NCBI GenBank assembly: GCA_945869165.1
Contig: CAMBNY010000004.1
Coordinates: 16,929-80,928 of the forward strand
DNA: 64,000 nucleotides
Direction: 5' to 3'
Source: Comamonas sp. lk
Lineage (GTDB): Bacteria > Pseudomonadota > Gammaproteobacteria > Burkholderiales > Burkholderiaceae_C
Shown in pieces: positions 17,834 through 27,147 of this stretch (position 1 is the first letter of the stretch; every line of letters begins with the position of its first letter). The translations under genes were made by a program, and so were the position numbers. The notes under the pieces were generated by a model. That model saw nothing but the letters and a program-made list of their open reading frames with translations, made no database searches and was not told the origin of the DNA.

Positions 17834-18700
17834 TCATTTCATTAGTTGGTAGGGTCGGCGTACGACCCGACGTTGGTCCAGCGGTATCTCGCGCAGAATG
17901 GCTTTGAACTCATCCAGCTCGTACGCAGGCAGCCATTTCTGGGGCGACTTGGTGGCCACCAGAATCAGCCATTCGTCGTAGGTCTTCTTAGTGTCCTTGT
18001 AGGCATTTGACCAGCTCGCGGTCAAGCAATAACTTTCGGCGGTCTTGCCTTTATCGGGCGCGGAGAAAGCGCCTTGCGGACAGTTCGGGCGGGTGGCTGG
18101 GCTATCGATGCGGTACACCTTGTTGTCCTCGTTGGGCAGCCAGCCAAATAAAGCAAGGTGGGCGGGCTCGGTGCTTTGGACGTCAAAAAGAATGTCGTCA
18201 TCCACATGGAAACTCTTTCGTGGCACCCTCTCGCGCTGCAGCGTGGCCCGCCGGGGGTTAGGGGTCAGAAAATAGATTTCTGACTTAAGCTGAAAGTTGG
18301 GGTCGGGCTTGCGGGTCGGGACTACCACGTCCACGTCCAGAGTAAGTACGCAGGCCCATGCTTTGTCGCCGCGTTTCTCCGCCTCAACTCTCTTAATGAC
18401 CTTCACGTCACCCCGGATTTCGCCCTCGATAATCGACCAGCTCATCTGGTTGAATTCGCAAGTGTCGTCGGTTTTTCCTGATGCTGAGCGGCACAGCATC
18501 TGCTCCTCGCTAGAAACCACCTCGCCAAGCACTGTCGCAATCGCCTTGCTCTTGGCCCGCTCCTCGGCGCGACGGCAGGCTTCGTTTTGCGAGACTTCGG
18601 CGTTATAGGAATATTCTTCGCTTATCACTACAGCCCGCGCTGTGCAAAGCGTGCATGCCAGAGCGAGGGGGACGAAATATCGAATGTATGGCGGCAACAT
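17834..18700 (-). CDS. Exported DUF4384-domain protein
   Basis: A 288-residue protein with a signal peptide (residues about 1-23). The N-terminal half (EACRRAEERAKSKAIATVLG, then WACVLTLDVDVVVP) looks like an LPP20/FlgT-type fold. The C-terminal half has the DUF4384 pattern (VDDDILFDVQSTEPAHLALF, then VYRIDSPATRPNC, then EWLILVATKSP). DUF4384 is frequently linked to caspase-fold peptidases and SUMF1 proteins (family knowledge), as seen here. It probably binds a partner in the periplasm. Confidence 0.78.
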   Translation of the reverse strand: MLPPYIRYFVPLALACTLCTARAVVISEEYSYNAEVSQNEACRRAEERAKSKAIATVLGEVVSSEEQMLCRSASGKTDDTCEFNQMSWSIIEGEIRGDVKVIKRVEAEKRGDKAWACVLTLDVDVVVPTRKPDPNFQLKSEIYFLTPNPRRATLQRERVPRKSFHVDDDILFDVQSTEPAHLALFGWLPNEDNKVYRIDSPATRPNCPQGAFSAPDKGKTAESYCLTASWSNAYKDTKKTYDEWLILVATKSPQKWLPAYELDEFKAILREIPLDQRRVVRRPYQLMK

Positions 18701-18738
18701 GGAGGGATGATAGGGGTAAAGATGCCAAGACTCTAGAT

Positions 18739-19548
18739 TTAAGGAGTCCTGGCTAAACGGAATCCGTAGAAGTAGATCCGGTTGTCAGGGTAGCTCCTGC
18801 CGCGGACGGCCGAGCGCAAATTCGCTGGGAAGTTGATCCAAGAACCGCCACGAAGCACCCGAAAGTTTCCAGCACAGCCTGTCGCCCATGCACTGCCATC
18901 AGTTGGCGCTCCACTATAGCTGCCGTGCCAACAGTCTTGCGTCCACTCCCATACATTACCGTGCATGTCGTACAGGCCAAAGGCATTGGGGACTTTCTGG
19001 CCCACTGCCTGCGTCTTGCTCCCACTATAGGCGCTGTACCAAGCGTAGTTGCCTAGCTTTGACTCGTCGTTGCCAAAGCTCCATTCGGTATTGGTTCCCG
19101 CCCTCGCGGCGTACTCCCATTCGGCTTCGCTGGGCAAGCGGTACTTCTGTCCGGTCTTCTGATTCAGCTTGGAAATGAACTGCTGGACTTCATCCCAGCT
19201 GACGTTTTCAACCGGACACTCCAGCCCGCACGCAGAAAAACTGCTTGGATTACTTCCCATTACTTCAAGCCACTGCTTTTGTGTGACTTCGGTCCTGCCC
19301 ATCAAAAAACTACGGATGTATACGGTATGGGGCGGTTTTTCATCATTGTTTTTATCCGAACCCATCGTAAAGCTGCCGGATGGTATCTGGACCATGTCAA
19401 TGGCTTCATTAAAACGCAATTCCAGCGGCGCAAAAGGCCGGTTGCCCGCCTCCTGAGCTATAAGCGCGTGCGGCAGGCTAAACCCGAACAGTGCTATCGC
19501 CAATGCACGCTTGGTCAAGGACTTCACCACGCAGCACAGGGACCTCAT
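18739..19548 (-). CDS. Exported SUMF1/formylglycine-generating-fold protein lacking catalytic cysteines
   Basis: A 269-residue protein with a signal peptide (about residues 1-31, ending HALIAQ). It carries the FGE-sulfatase fold: MVQIPSGSFTMGSDKNNDEKP, VTQKQWLEVMGSNPS, VENVSWDEVQQF, RLPSEAEWEYAARAGT, YDMHGNVWEWTQDCW and RVLRGGSW. True FGE has two copper-binding cysteines shortly after the RGGS motif; here that stretch has none (SWINFPANLRSAVRGRSYPD), so formylglycine formation is unlikely. The fold more often serves as a binding module. The start overlaps the caspase stop (ATGA), so it is probably made in fixed ratio with the MORN-caspase. Confidence 0.87.
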   Translation of the reverse strand: MRSLCCVVKSLTKRALAIALFGFSLPHALIAQEAGNRPFAPLELRFNEAIDMVQIPSGSFTMGSDKNNDEKPPHTVYIRSFLMGRTEVTQKQWLEVMGSNPSSFSACGLECPVENVSWDEVQQFISKLNQKTGQKYRLPSEAEWEYAARAGTNTEWSFGNDESKLGNYAWYSAYSGSKTQAVGQKVPNAFGLYDMHGNVWEWTQDCWHGSYSGAPTDGSAWATGCAGNFRVLRGGSWINFPANLRSAVRGRSYPDNRIYFYGFRLARTP

Positions 19549-22079
19549 CGATACACCAAAACCCGGTCGGGGTCGCCAGATAACTGAGGGATTTGAATCC
19601 GGTTCACCGCGCCGGCCTGACGCGCCACCTGGTCTTTTAGGTAGACGTGCATTTCACCCACGGTGATCCGGCCATCCCGGTTCTCGTCGGCCTCGCCCTC
19701 CATCCCGCGCATCAAAAAGTAGCTGAAGATGCCATGCTGTAGCTCAGGGCTAGAGCTCGATATTTGGTCTTGCTGCGCGGCGCTAATGACGGTGAATTCT
19801 GCGGGAAACGCCTCTTGCGCCGATTTGAGGCTAAGGGGTCGCGCACTGGCAACCAGCGTCTCACCGGTTTTAGCGAGGCCGCTGTAACAACTGTCTAAAA
19901 ACAGAGTCACTGATTTAGGTTTAGCCGCCTGCAAAGCCGTGTTGATTTCTGACTGTAAAACGGCGGTCTTGTCCACATAGTCTTTGTCGGTCCCCACTGG
20001 CAATAGGTACAAGGCCTTACCGTCTGCAGACGGCAATCCATGTCCGCTGTAGAACACATAGACATCGGTAGTGGGTTTGACTCTTTGCGGAAGCCAGGCT
20101 TTGAAGGTTCGCAAGATATCAAGCTGCTTGGCGTCCGCATCGATCAGCAGTTTGATGTTCTCGGGCGCGATGCCTAGACCCCGGTTGGCGTAGTTGAAAA
20201 ACTCGCGTGCATCTTCGTTGGCATAGTCAGCGCGCGGAAGATTGGCGTAGTCTGCAATACCGATGATGATGGCCACCGCGTCGCGTTTGGTCTGCACCTT
20301 GACGTTGGCCGCGTTCAGCCTTGCCAGCGTCAGCTTGGTCTCTAAGACTTGACGCGCCACCCTCAAGGTCTTGGTATCCGTGTTGCCGTTGATATCGCGC
20401 CCGATGATGGTGAACACCGTGTCCAGACCCACCCGGGCAACTTTTCGGATGCTATAGATGCCGTCGGCCTTACCACCCATTTCCTCGCCATTGAGTAGCA
20501 AGGAGCTGGTATCGGCACCCGTCTTGACCGTGATTAGCACCTCGCCATTTGCGTCAGGTGGCGAGACGCTGGCCTGCAGGGCAATGCGTACGGCCTTTTT
20601 GGCTTGCTCGCGTTGGGCCAAGTCCACCTCCAGCTTGCGCCGCACATCGGCCAGCGCTTGGCCTTCTGCCTTGTACTTGGCAACTTCCTCAGCCGCTCTG
20701 CGGGATTCGTTTGCCAGGGCAAGTTCCTGGCTGCGGCGTTGCTCCTCTAGACGCTTGCGTAATGTGTCGTTTTCCTCCCGATACAGCACCCGCTCCACCT
20801 GATTGCCATCAACGGCCAACACACTTTGTTGCGTGATAACACCCGCAGCGCCGGTGCTAGGGAGGTCAATCGTCACTTGACGTGCTGCCTGTACGGACGC
20901 TACCCCTTGGCTAGCCACGCCTACTGCACCCGCCCCGCCTCCAATCGCCTTGATCCCTTTGAGCCCGAACTCGCCCCCTTCAGACACAGAAACCTCGGCA
21001 CTCAGTTGCAAATAATCCAAATCGGTGAGGGCGGCTTTGCGCAAGGCAATCGGTGCATCGGCAAATTCAAATCGGGTTGGCGCGCCCCCGTCAATTTTGA
21101 CGTCCAGGTACAAGATCGCACGCTTAGGGTCAAAACTGCTGCCTGCAGTCAGGAGTTGGGGCTGCACCAGCGTGAGGGACATTGCGGTGAACTCTTTGCG
21201 AACCGCGGATGCGATGCGTTCTTTAGCCGCGCGCGCCGCGTTGAGCTGCTGCACATTTTTGTTGCGCTGCTCCACCTGCGCTTTGTAGGTGTTCTGGATT
21301 TTTTCTATCTCCCCTTGGCGCTCGGCACGGGCCGCGGCCAGGCGCTCCTCGAACTCTTTATCGCTTTCCCATTTGTCCTGCGCTAAGGATAGCGCCACGG
21401 GGAACACTGGCGCGGGTATCTCCTTGATATTGATCGAACCCGTATCTTCCAGCCAGCGGCGCAGGGTATTTAGAACGGCTTTGGCGACTATGTCGGTCCA
21501 GACCTTGCTATCAGAGGGCTTTTTTCGCAGGGCGCTGACTTCACTTTCAATCTGTCCCCTCCAGGCAAACGCAATCGCCCGAGCTTCTTCAGCGCGTTTG
21601 GACGATGGCGCAATGTCTGCAACCCATATACCGTCCTCGATGACCGAACCGTTGGCAGCATACAAAACACCTTGCCCGTGCTTCTTGTTCTCTTTGATCT
21701 CGCCAATGTATTTCTCGCCATTGGCGTAGTAATAGGTACCTCGGCCTTGGAATTGGTTGGACTTGAATTGCCCGACGTAGCGGTCGCCGTTGGCTGCCCT
21801 ATAAATGCCCCAACCATCATATTGGTTAGCTTGCCATTCACCCAGATACTTGCCGCCATTGGGGGCTTGGAATTCACCAAAGCAGTTGTTCCAAATGCCT
21901 GTTTCTTTTGGGCAAACAATTAGTTTGGGTGTAATCGTCGCGGAACCTTGCATGCCTGCAGTTAGCTCTTTTTCCCAAGCGGCTCTTTGCGGATCTAAAT
22001 CTTCTGCTGCAAGCGCATTTGCACAACACGCAAAAAACGTGAGGCAAATTAGACGGATGAAACAAATCATATAGCGCAT
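19545..22079 (-). CDS. Exported MORN-repeat caspase-fold protease (C14)
   Basis: An 844-residue protein with a Sec signal (about residues 1-24, ending ANALA). Residues about 70-150 hold MORN repeats (GGKYLGEWQANQYDGWGIY; GDRYVGQFKSNQFQGRGTYY; GEKYIGEIKENKKHGQGVLY). A long helical middle has predicted coiled coils (about 235-295 and 440-500). The C-terminal third is a caspase domain beginning AIIIGIADYANLP, with catalytic His680 (FYSGHG) and Cys731 (FLDSCYSG). A late DENRDGRITVGE stretch resembles a calcium-binding EF-hand loop, and metacaspase-type enzymes are often calcium-activated (family knowledge). The combination suggests an envelope protease that senses surface or calcium signals; this is inference. 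Confidence 0.88.
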   Translation of the reverse strand: MRYMICFIRLICLTFFACCANALAAEDLDPQRAAWEKELTAGMQGSATITPKLIVCPKETGIWNNCFGEFQAPNGGKYLGEWQANQYDGWGIYRAANGDRYVGQFKSNQFQGRGTYYYANGEKYIGEIKENKKHGQGVLYAANGSVIEDGIWVADIAPSSKRAEEARAIAFAWRGQIESEVSALRKKPSDSKVWTDIVAKAVLNTLRRWLEDTGSINIKEIPAPVFPVALSLAQDKWESDKEFEERLAAARAERQGEIEKIQNTYKAQVEQRNKNVQQLNAARAAKERIASAVRKEFTAMSLTLVQPQLLTAGSSFDPKRAILYLDVKIDGGAPTRFEFADAPIALRKAALTDLDYLQLSAEVSVSEGGEFGLKGIKAIGGGAGAVGVASQGVASVQAARQVTIDLPSTGAAGVITQQSVLAVDGNQVERVLYREENDTLRKRLEEQRRSQELALANESRRAAEEVAKYKAEGQALADVRRKLEVDLAQREQAKKAVRIALQASVSPPDANGEVLITVKTGADTSSLLLNGEEMGGKADGIYSIRKVARVGLDTVFTIIGRDINGNTDTKTLRVARQVLETKLTLARLNAANVKVQTKRDAVAIIIGIADYANLPRADYANEDAREFFNYANRGLGIAPENIKLLIDADAKQLDILRTFKAWLPQRVKPTTDVYVFYSGHGLPSADGKALYLLPVGTDKDYVDKTAVLQSEINTALQAAKPKSVTLFLDSCYSGLAKTGETLVASARPLSLKSAQEAFPAEFTVISAAQQDQISSSSPELQHGIFSYFLMRGMEGEADENRDGRITVGEMHVYLKDQVARQAGAVNRIQIPQLSGDPDRVLVYR

Positions 22080-22310
22080 CGTAGCGAAATATACGTAAAT
22101 TACGGCCCAATCGATTAATTCAATTTCGGGTAATACCCCTTGGGAAAATTGCCTATGTCAACCCAGGCTAAGCCCGCCCCAACATTATCATTGACTTTAA
22201 TTAATGACAATCTACTACGCTAAGTCCTAGAAATTAACTTCCCAAACTTTAAATATTTATAATTCATTCAGTCAGACTAAATATTTTTTAATTTGTTGAC
22301 TAAGTACAAA

Positions 22311-24776
22311 TTATTTGGACAACAACTGACCCCCACCTATCCATTGAGGGTGTTGTTCAAAGGATTGCTTAGATGCATATGCATCCTGTGTCACCGCCTT
22401 GGCAACCACCTCAAATCTCTCACGTCTCAGATTGCCTATGGTGACCGCCCATTCCTTAAGTAGGTGGTAGGTAAAAAGTCGATGGCCCTTCGGACGGAAC
22501 GCAAGCGAAAAATCATTGGGACCACCGCCTGACAATACCGTCATTCGTTGATTCGCGGGTGGCTCAATTCCAGCCGGTTGCAATGAAAAGACTGGCGCAA
22601 CGTCTTTGAATATTAAGGCGCCATTATCCGTACGCCCCGAAAAACAAGTATCTAATACTACGATGATTTCTTTGGCGCGGCTGTTTAATAGTAATTTATA
22701 TATCTCGCTAAGCCTGAAAGCTGAGTTTTCAGAAATGTTTCCAGATGAATCCTGCGGGACCAAAGACGTCGTTCTACCAGAAGGCGTAGGAGCACCATGA
22801 CCCGCGTAATACAAAATTAGGGTGTCGTTTTCAGTGGCTCGCTTGGCTATGGCTTGCAAGCGCTCCATCCAACGCACCCCAGTAGCCTCTTGGTTGGTGA
22901 GCAAATCTAGATTCGCCGGTTCAATTCCATATTTTCGCTGTATCAACTCTGAAAAACTTCTGGCCGATCGATCGGCGAAGACAACTGCTGGTAATTCACC
23001 ATATTCGGCGATACCGGTAACCATTGCCAAGACATTACCATTTTTGGGTTTTGCTGGTATCTTCTGGATGAGTGGATTTAGGTCATCAATAAAATCGCCT
23101 TCGTCCATTTTCTTAATTTTTGCTTCAATGGAACGAATTTCTTCCCGCATGAGATCTTTTTCGACCGTGTTTTGCTTGGCGCTAATATCTGCTCGTAACT
23201 TGCTTAATCGCTCGCGCAAGCGAACCGACTCTAAGTCTTCGGCCAGCACCAGTTCCGTCGCCGCTACACTGGATGGTTCCACTCTACGGGCCGTCGGAAA
23301 CGGTATCAGGTTTTCCGGCTCCATACGAACGGTTTGCAGTACCGGCAACTCCAATCTATCGACATACTTCATCTCCAGAATTCGATTATTTATAACCAAC
23401 TGTGCCGATTTCGGACTAATACTTTTTTCAGTTAATGAAAAATTCACGAAAACACGCGAATTAAATAATTTTTGTTTTAGTTCACGAGCGTCCTGCGAAT
23501 CAATTTCGTCGCTCGTAACCATGTTAAATACCAAATCTGAACGGTCCCCTTGCCTAGCGCCAGCAACTTTTATGATAAATCGCCTGACGTCTGGGTCATA
23601 AACAACCTTGTTTACTACTGGATCGCCCGCCAGGTCACTAATGGTCTCATTGATGATTTGGATCTGCTGCTGATCATTGAGTTTTTTAGGAATTTCACTT
23701 TGGAATTGCTTGAATTTTTTATCAAGCACTTCTACCTGACGGTTAAATTCAGCAACTTTTCTTTTTTGCGATAATATCGCTTCGCGCAAACGGGCATCAA
23801 ATTGATCCTTGGATTCGAATTCGTCCCTTGTCAATTCAACCGCCGAAGACGGGCGAGAGCGTAATAGTGCGGTGTTTTCATTGACAATATTTTTGGGTAA
23901 TTCTGCCATCTTCCGCAATTGAGCCTCTGATCTTTTTTGAATTTCAGAAAATACATCCTGCCAAGTGACAGAATTGCGCCAGCCCGCACGCGGCTCACTA
24001 TTTGTATCTAGACCCAAAATACCGCGATCAGCGGCCCAAGTCGCATTTGCTTTTCTTTGTGTTAAAGCCAGCATTTGCCATATTTTCGGGACCTGAAAAT
24101 TTATACTTTTTTGACTAGAGACCAACTGATCTTTTGCGTTGGATTCGCAACTCACACAAACAACTTGAACTCGAAATGAATCCTGGTTAGTCAGCGCCCA
24201 ATTGAATAATTGATTCGACAAATCAATCCTAAATTTGCCTGGTGTCGCCGCCGTCACTTTTTGCCGTATGGGTTTCCCCAGTCCTTGAATTTCGATTTCC
24301 ACCTCCGTCAATGGTACAGAAATCCACTCAACACGATTGGTGGCAACCGCTCTACCCTTTTCGGTTGTAATGTCAAGTACCTTAACGTCAGTCTGTTGGC
24401 CCAGCGCATTTTCAAAAAAAGATTTCGACTCAATTAAAGGATATAGCCCACCGGTTAATACGGTTCCAATTGCGGCCCCAATGAGGTTGGTTTTTTTTCC
24501 TACGACTTCGCTGGACTGAACCACAGGCGCCTCGAATTCCGGTACGCCAAGTCTACGTAATAGCGTGAACTCCATAACACCACGGTCGTTTATCGATAAC
24601 GTTTCAAAGCCATCGGTTTTTTGCGTTGCCGCGTTAGGATCTAGAAACTTGACCGTGCCGGTTACTTCCGAGACTTGCTTCGTGTATTTGCCACCGCAAG
24701 ACCACAAATATGAGCATACGGTTACCAACAACACCGTGCGTACGAATCGCAAATAGCAGGAACTTTTGATTGTCAT
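22311..24776 (-). CDS. Caspase-fold protease, probable lipoprotein (C14)
   Basis: An 821-residue protein. The N-terminus has a hydrophobic signal ending in LWSCGG, close to a lipobox, so it may be lipid-anchored near Cys27. The middle includes beta-rich segments and two helical stretches likely to be coiled coils (about 345-375 and 520-560). The caspase domain starts near VLAMVTGIAEYGELP, with His660 (YYAGHG) and Cys711 (VLDTCFSG). The His-Cys distance, 51 residues, equals that in the neighbouring MORN-caspase. Base composition is AT-richer than the genes downstream in the operon. A 231-base AT-rich gap separates it from the MORN-caspase, so that gene may have its own promoter. Confidence 0.86.
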   Translation of the reverse strand: MTIKSSCYLRFVRTVLLVTVCSYLWSCGGKYTKQVSEVTGTVKFLDPNAATQKTDGFETLSINDRGVMEFTLLRRLGVPEFEAPVVQSSEVVGKKTNLIGAAIGTVLTGGLYPLIESKSFFENALGQQTDVKVLDITTEKGRAVATNRVEWISVPLTEVEIEIQGLGKPIRQKVTAATPGKFRIDLSNQLFNWALTNQDSFRVQVVCVSCESNAKDQLVSSQKSINFQVPKIWQMLALTQRKANATWAADRGILGLDTNSEPRAGWRNSVTWQDVFSEIQKRSEAQLRKMAELPKNIVNENTALLRSRPSSAVELTRDEFESKDQFDARLREAILSQKRKVAEFNRQVEVLDKKFKQFQSEIPKKLNDQQQIQIINETISDLAGDPVVNKVVYDPDVRRFIIKVAGARQGDRSDLVFNMVTSDEIDSQDARELKQKLFNSRVFVNFSLTEKSISPKSAQLVINNRILEMKYVDRLELPVLQTVRMEPENLIPFPTARRVEPSSVAATELVLAEDLESVRLRERLSKLRADISAKQNTVEKDLMREEIRSIEAKIKKMDEGDFIDDLNPLIQKIPAKPKNGNVLAMVTGIAEYGELPAVVFADRSARSFSELIQRKYGIEPANLDLLTNQEATGVRWMERLQAIAKRATENDTLILYYAGHGAPTPSGRTTSLVPQDSSGNISENSAFRLSEIYKLLLNSRAKEIIVVLDTCFSGRTDNGALIFKDVAPVFSLQPAGIEPPANQRMTVLSGGGPNDFSLAFRPKGHRLFTYHLLKEWAVTIGNLRRERFEVVAKAVTQDAYASKQSFEQHPQWIGGGQLLSK

Positions 24777-24795
24777 TTGAACTGCAATCAGCTGC

Positions 24796-25389
24796 TTAAT
24801 TATTAATGCCTATACCAATATAGAAAGCCTTGGATATCGAGTTTACGCCGAGGTTAAGCGCAAAACCATTAAAGCCGAACATCACGCCTAGATTTACATT
24901 AAGACCAGACTTATCACGACTGGTATCATCGTACCAGTAATCTTTCCGATTGTAATAATACTGTGAATATGCAGAAACTTTTCCGTAACCTAATCCGGCG
25001 TAAGCATGAACAGATCGATAAAACGGAACATTCATGTCCGGCGTAACCAACGGAAACGTAGCGCCAACAGAAAATACTCCAGCGCCGGTTTGTGTGCTCT
25101 TGAAGGTTCCACAAGAATAATAACAATTACCTTCGTAATAATTAGTAGAATCTCCCGGGCTGCCACTGATGCTGCCATTAAAATACAATCCTGGCCCGGA
25201 ATCTTTCAGGCTGTACATACCAAAACCGTAGGCGGGCATTAAGTCCGAATTCGCTGGGGTAGGTGCGTAGTGGAGTTCCATCACACTGGAGTCCGCCAAG
25301 GCACTGCCACTCAGAGCTGTGAGTATTCCAAGACGCGCAATCAAGTGAATCCAACTTGACAACTGAATGCCATTATTTATTTTGTTCAT
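24796..25389 (-). CDS. Predicted small outer-membrane beta-barrel protein
   Basis: About 197 residues if started at ATG 25389 (MNKINNGIQL); another ATG lies 51 bases upstream. A signal peptide ends near GSALADSS. The rest alternates hydrophobic and polar residues with many Gly, Tyr and Phe (VHAYAGLGYGKVSAYSQYYY; LNVNLGVMFGFNGFALNLGV) and ends in a hydrophobic strand (AFYIGIGINN), typical of small OmpW/OmpA-like barrels. It lies 19 bases upstream of the lipoprotein caspase gene in the same direction and could be that protein's membrane partner. No specific family recognised. Confidence 0.68.
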   Translation of the reverse strand: MNKINNGIQLSSWIHLIARLGILTALSGSALADSSVMELHYAPTPANSDLMPAYGFGMYSLKDSGPGLYFNGSISGSPGDSTNYYEGNCYYSCGTFKSTQTGAGVFSVGATFPLVTPDMNVPFYRSVHAYAGLGYGKVSAYSQYYYNRKDYWYDDTSRDKSGLNVNLGVMFGFNGFALNLGVNSISKAFYIGIGINN

Positions 25390-25764
25390 ATTTTGGAAAT
25401 TAATTAAACCGTGCAAACATTGGAAAAATAAGTTTATCAATACACTACTTTACCCACTATATCGTACCCTTTGAAAGAAAAAAGCTATTCTTACATTTGC
25501 TGTTGAATTGCATTCAATGGCCAGCATCTAATCAAAAGAATCCGAACCCTAATCTACCCGACAGGGAAACCTGCATGAATAAAAAGAAGCATGGGGGTTC
25601 CCTCACTTATTCTAAAGTTGGTGTATCCCCTCAATTTGCGCTTGGAACCACGCGCCCCACCCTTTGATGACATGAATTCATCAGCGCTAAAGCTGTTGGC
25701 CGCCACCTGGTCGGCCGTGATCGGCCCCCATTTGCTATCTAAGTCCTTAGTTGGAAGGCCAAGC

Positions 25765-25968
25765 TCAAGGTAATTGAGTCGCCTCGGGGCGCAAGAAACT
25801 CCGCTTGCTTAAGACGGCGTGCACCAATCCCGCGTCTGCATCCACCCCAATGTGCACCTTCATACCAAAGTGCCATTGATCACCCTTCTTAGCCTGGTGC
25901 ATCTGAGGGGCGCGCTGGCCCGCGCCGTCTCTCCTAGAGCTGGGCGCCGCCGCCAAGGAGGCATCCAC
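25765..25968 (-). pseudogene. IS5-family transposase fragment
   Basis: A 67-codon minus-strand fragment reads DASLAAAPSSRRDG, EMHQ-like PQMHQAKKGDQWHFGMKVHI and GVDADAGLVHAVL. This matches the central DDE region of IS5/IS1182-like transposases (family pattern: APSS..., MHQ.KKGNQWHFGMK.HIGVD). The frame is cut off at both ends, so it is a remnant. Confidence 0.75.
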
Positions 25969-26322
25969 TACCCGTTTCCATGGCCGGGCCAGTCAGGCCA
26001 AACCATCGCCGCAGGAGGTGAACGCATAGCATGACGTCCACTGCAAAGGGTGGGCGACTAGCTATTTTTCATCGTGCGCGAGCGGCTCACGCCAAGCCAC
26101 ACCAATAGCCTAGGAAGCACCCATTCCGTTTTGCCAAGAACATTGCGCTTGCGCGTCCTCCTGATGATCAACGCGAAACCGGTGATGGCAAAGCTTTTTT
26201 GTTCGGTCGGCATCGAACGCTTGAGTGGGTCAGCCGATGAATCCGTTAATCTATTCGCATAGCGCTGCTTGGGCCGCACCGCCTTCAATGCCTGACTCAC
26301 CCATTCCGGTGGTGAAAGCGCA

Positions 26323-26448
26323 GTGGCAACCACGGCTGGGCGTCATATGGCCCTTGTGATGGATGCGCGCAGACGCAAGGTGTTGGGCTGGGCCTTTAGG
26401 GAGCGAATGCTCAGCAACTACGAGATTGCCCTATTGAACATGAGGTAG
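26323..26448 (+). pseudogene. IS3-family OrfB (integrase core) fragment
   Basis: A 41-codon plus-strand fragment reads HMALVMDARRRKVLGWAFRE followed by RMLSNYEIALLNMR and a stop. It matches the rve region of IS3-family OrfB around the second catalytic Asp (family pattern: LAVVMDLFSRKVVGWAM, LxALNMA). No start or flanking domains remain. Confidence 0.6.
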
Positions 26449-26743
26449 CACACACGCAGGCCCGGCTCAGTCCTTCACCCCTCAGAACGGGTCAGCTTGA
26501 GTCATTTGCGGATTAGTCGATGAGGAAACCACCATTACTGATGCAAAAAAACTACAAAATTCAAAGAAAAATTCGACAAAAACGCGTAAATTTGAAGTAA
26601 ACTCGTTTTGTCAGTTTGATCGAAGGCCTCTGGTTAGTAGTTCCATCGGACAGACGCGACACTGTGGAAAGCGTGAGCTTTAGCTCGTTGGACCGCGGTG
26701 TTCGAGTAATCAATCGAAATAACGCAATCTTAAGGAATTAACT

Positions 26744-27094
26744 ATGAAAATAGCAAAAGTTAGCTTGTTGGCTCTGTCCATCATGGCTGCTGGTTCGGTC
26801 TTTGCTCAAGCTGCCGGCCCTGACCAAAACACTTTGGTCGCATGCAACAACCAAATTTACGACTGCGATGTCAAAGGGAAAGAACCTCTTGAGAAGAGCA
26901 CAGTCTTTGAAAGAATCAAGGCCAAGAGCTGGGTACGCTTTATTTATGTGGCCAAGGCCCGTCCGGTAAAAGAAAAAGATCCTATTTACATAGTACAAGA
27001 AGAAACGACTAAGCAAGAGCCAGTAGTTGTGACCAATACGTTCGTAGTTGCACCGCAGGGCCTTGGCGATCCTTGGGCATACGTTCCAAAATAA
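26744..27094 (+). CDS. Small exported protein of unknown function (116 aa)
   Basis: ATG 26744 follows AAGGAATTAACT, a good ribosome site. The protein has a clean Sec signal (MKIAKVSLLALSIMAAGSVFAQA) and a short mature domain with two cysteines (CNNQIYDC) that may form a disulfide. It ends PWAYVPK. A strong terminator follows, so it is a single-gene unit. No family recognised. Confidence 0.75.
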   Translation: MKIAKVSLLALSIMAAGSVFAQAAGPDQNTLVACNNQIYDCDVKGKEPLEKSTVFERIKAKSWVRFIYVAKARPVKEKDPIYIVQEETTKQEPVVVTNTFVVAPQGLGDPWAYVPK

Positions 27095-27117
27095 TTTTGG
27101 GTGACTTTGACTGCAAG

Positions 27118-27147
27118 AAAAGAGGCTCTTTGGGGCCTCTTTTTTTT
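27118..27147 (+). terminator. Rho-independent terminator after the 116-aa gene
   Basis: An AAGAGGC arm pairs with GCCTCTT across a short loop and is followed by a run of eight T. It lies about 25 bases after the stop at 27094. Confidence 0.85.

Larger units (their letters stand above)
25441..26743. mobile_element. Degenerate insertion-sequence graveyard
   Basis: About 1.3 kb without an intact gene. It holds an IS5-type transposase fragment on the minus strand (25765-25968) and an IS3-type integrase-core fragment on the plus strand (26323-26448). Short open frames in between match nothing I recognise. I could not identify intact terminal inverted repeats. It marks a junction between the minus-strand caspase block and the plus-strand exported proteins, and suggests past insertions and deletions. 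Confidence 0.6.

Noticed and set aside
18739-19548. Active formylglycine-generating enzyme
   Set aside because: The two catalytic cysteines are absent and no sulfatase gene is in the window.
20826-21386. Plus-strand frame of 186 codons across the MORN-caspase
   Set aside because: Antisense shadow of a recognised gene; no ribosome site or motif.
13761-25389. CBASS or another cytosolic anti-phage system with caspase or trypsin effector
   Set aside because: No nucleotide cyclase, sensor ATPase or TIR-type protein is present, and the proteases carry export signals.
26058-26333. Minus-strand frame of 91 codons in the IS remnant region
   Set aside because: Low-complexity basic sequence with no recognisable transposase motif; likely chance or decayed DNA.
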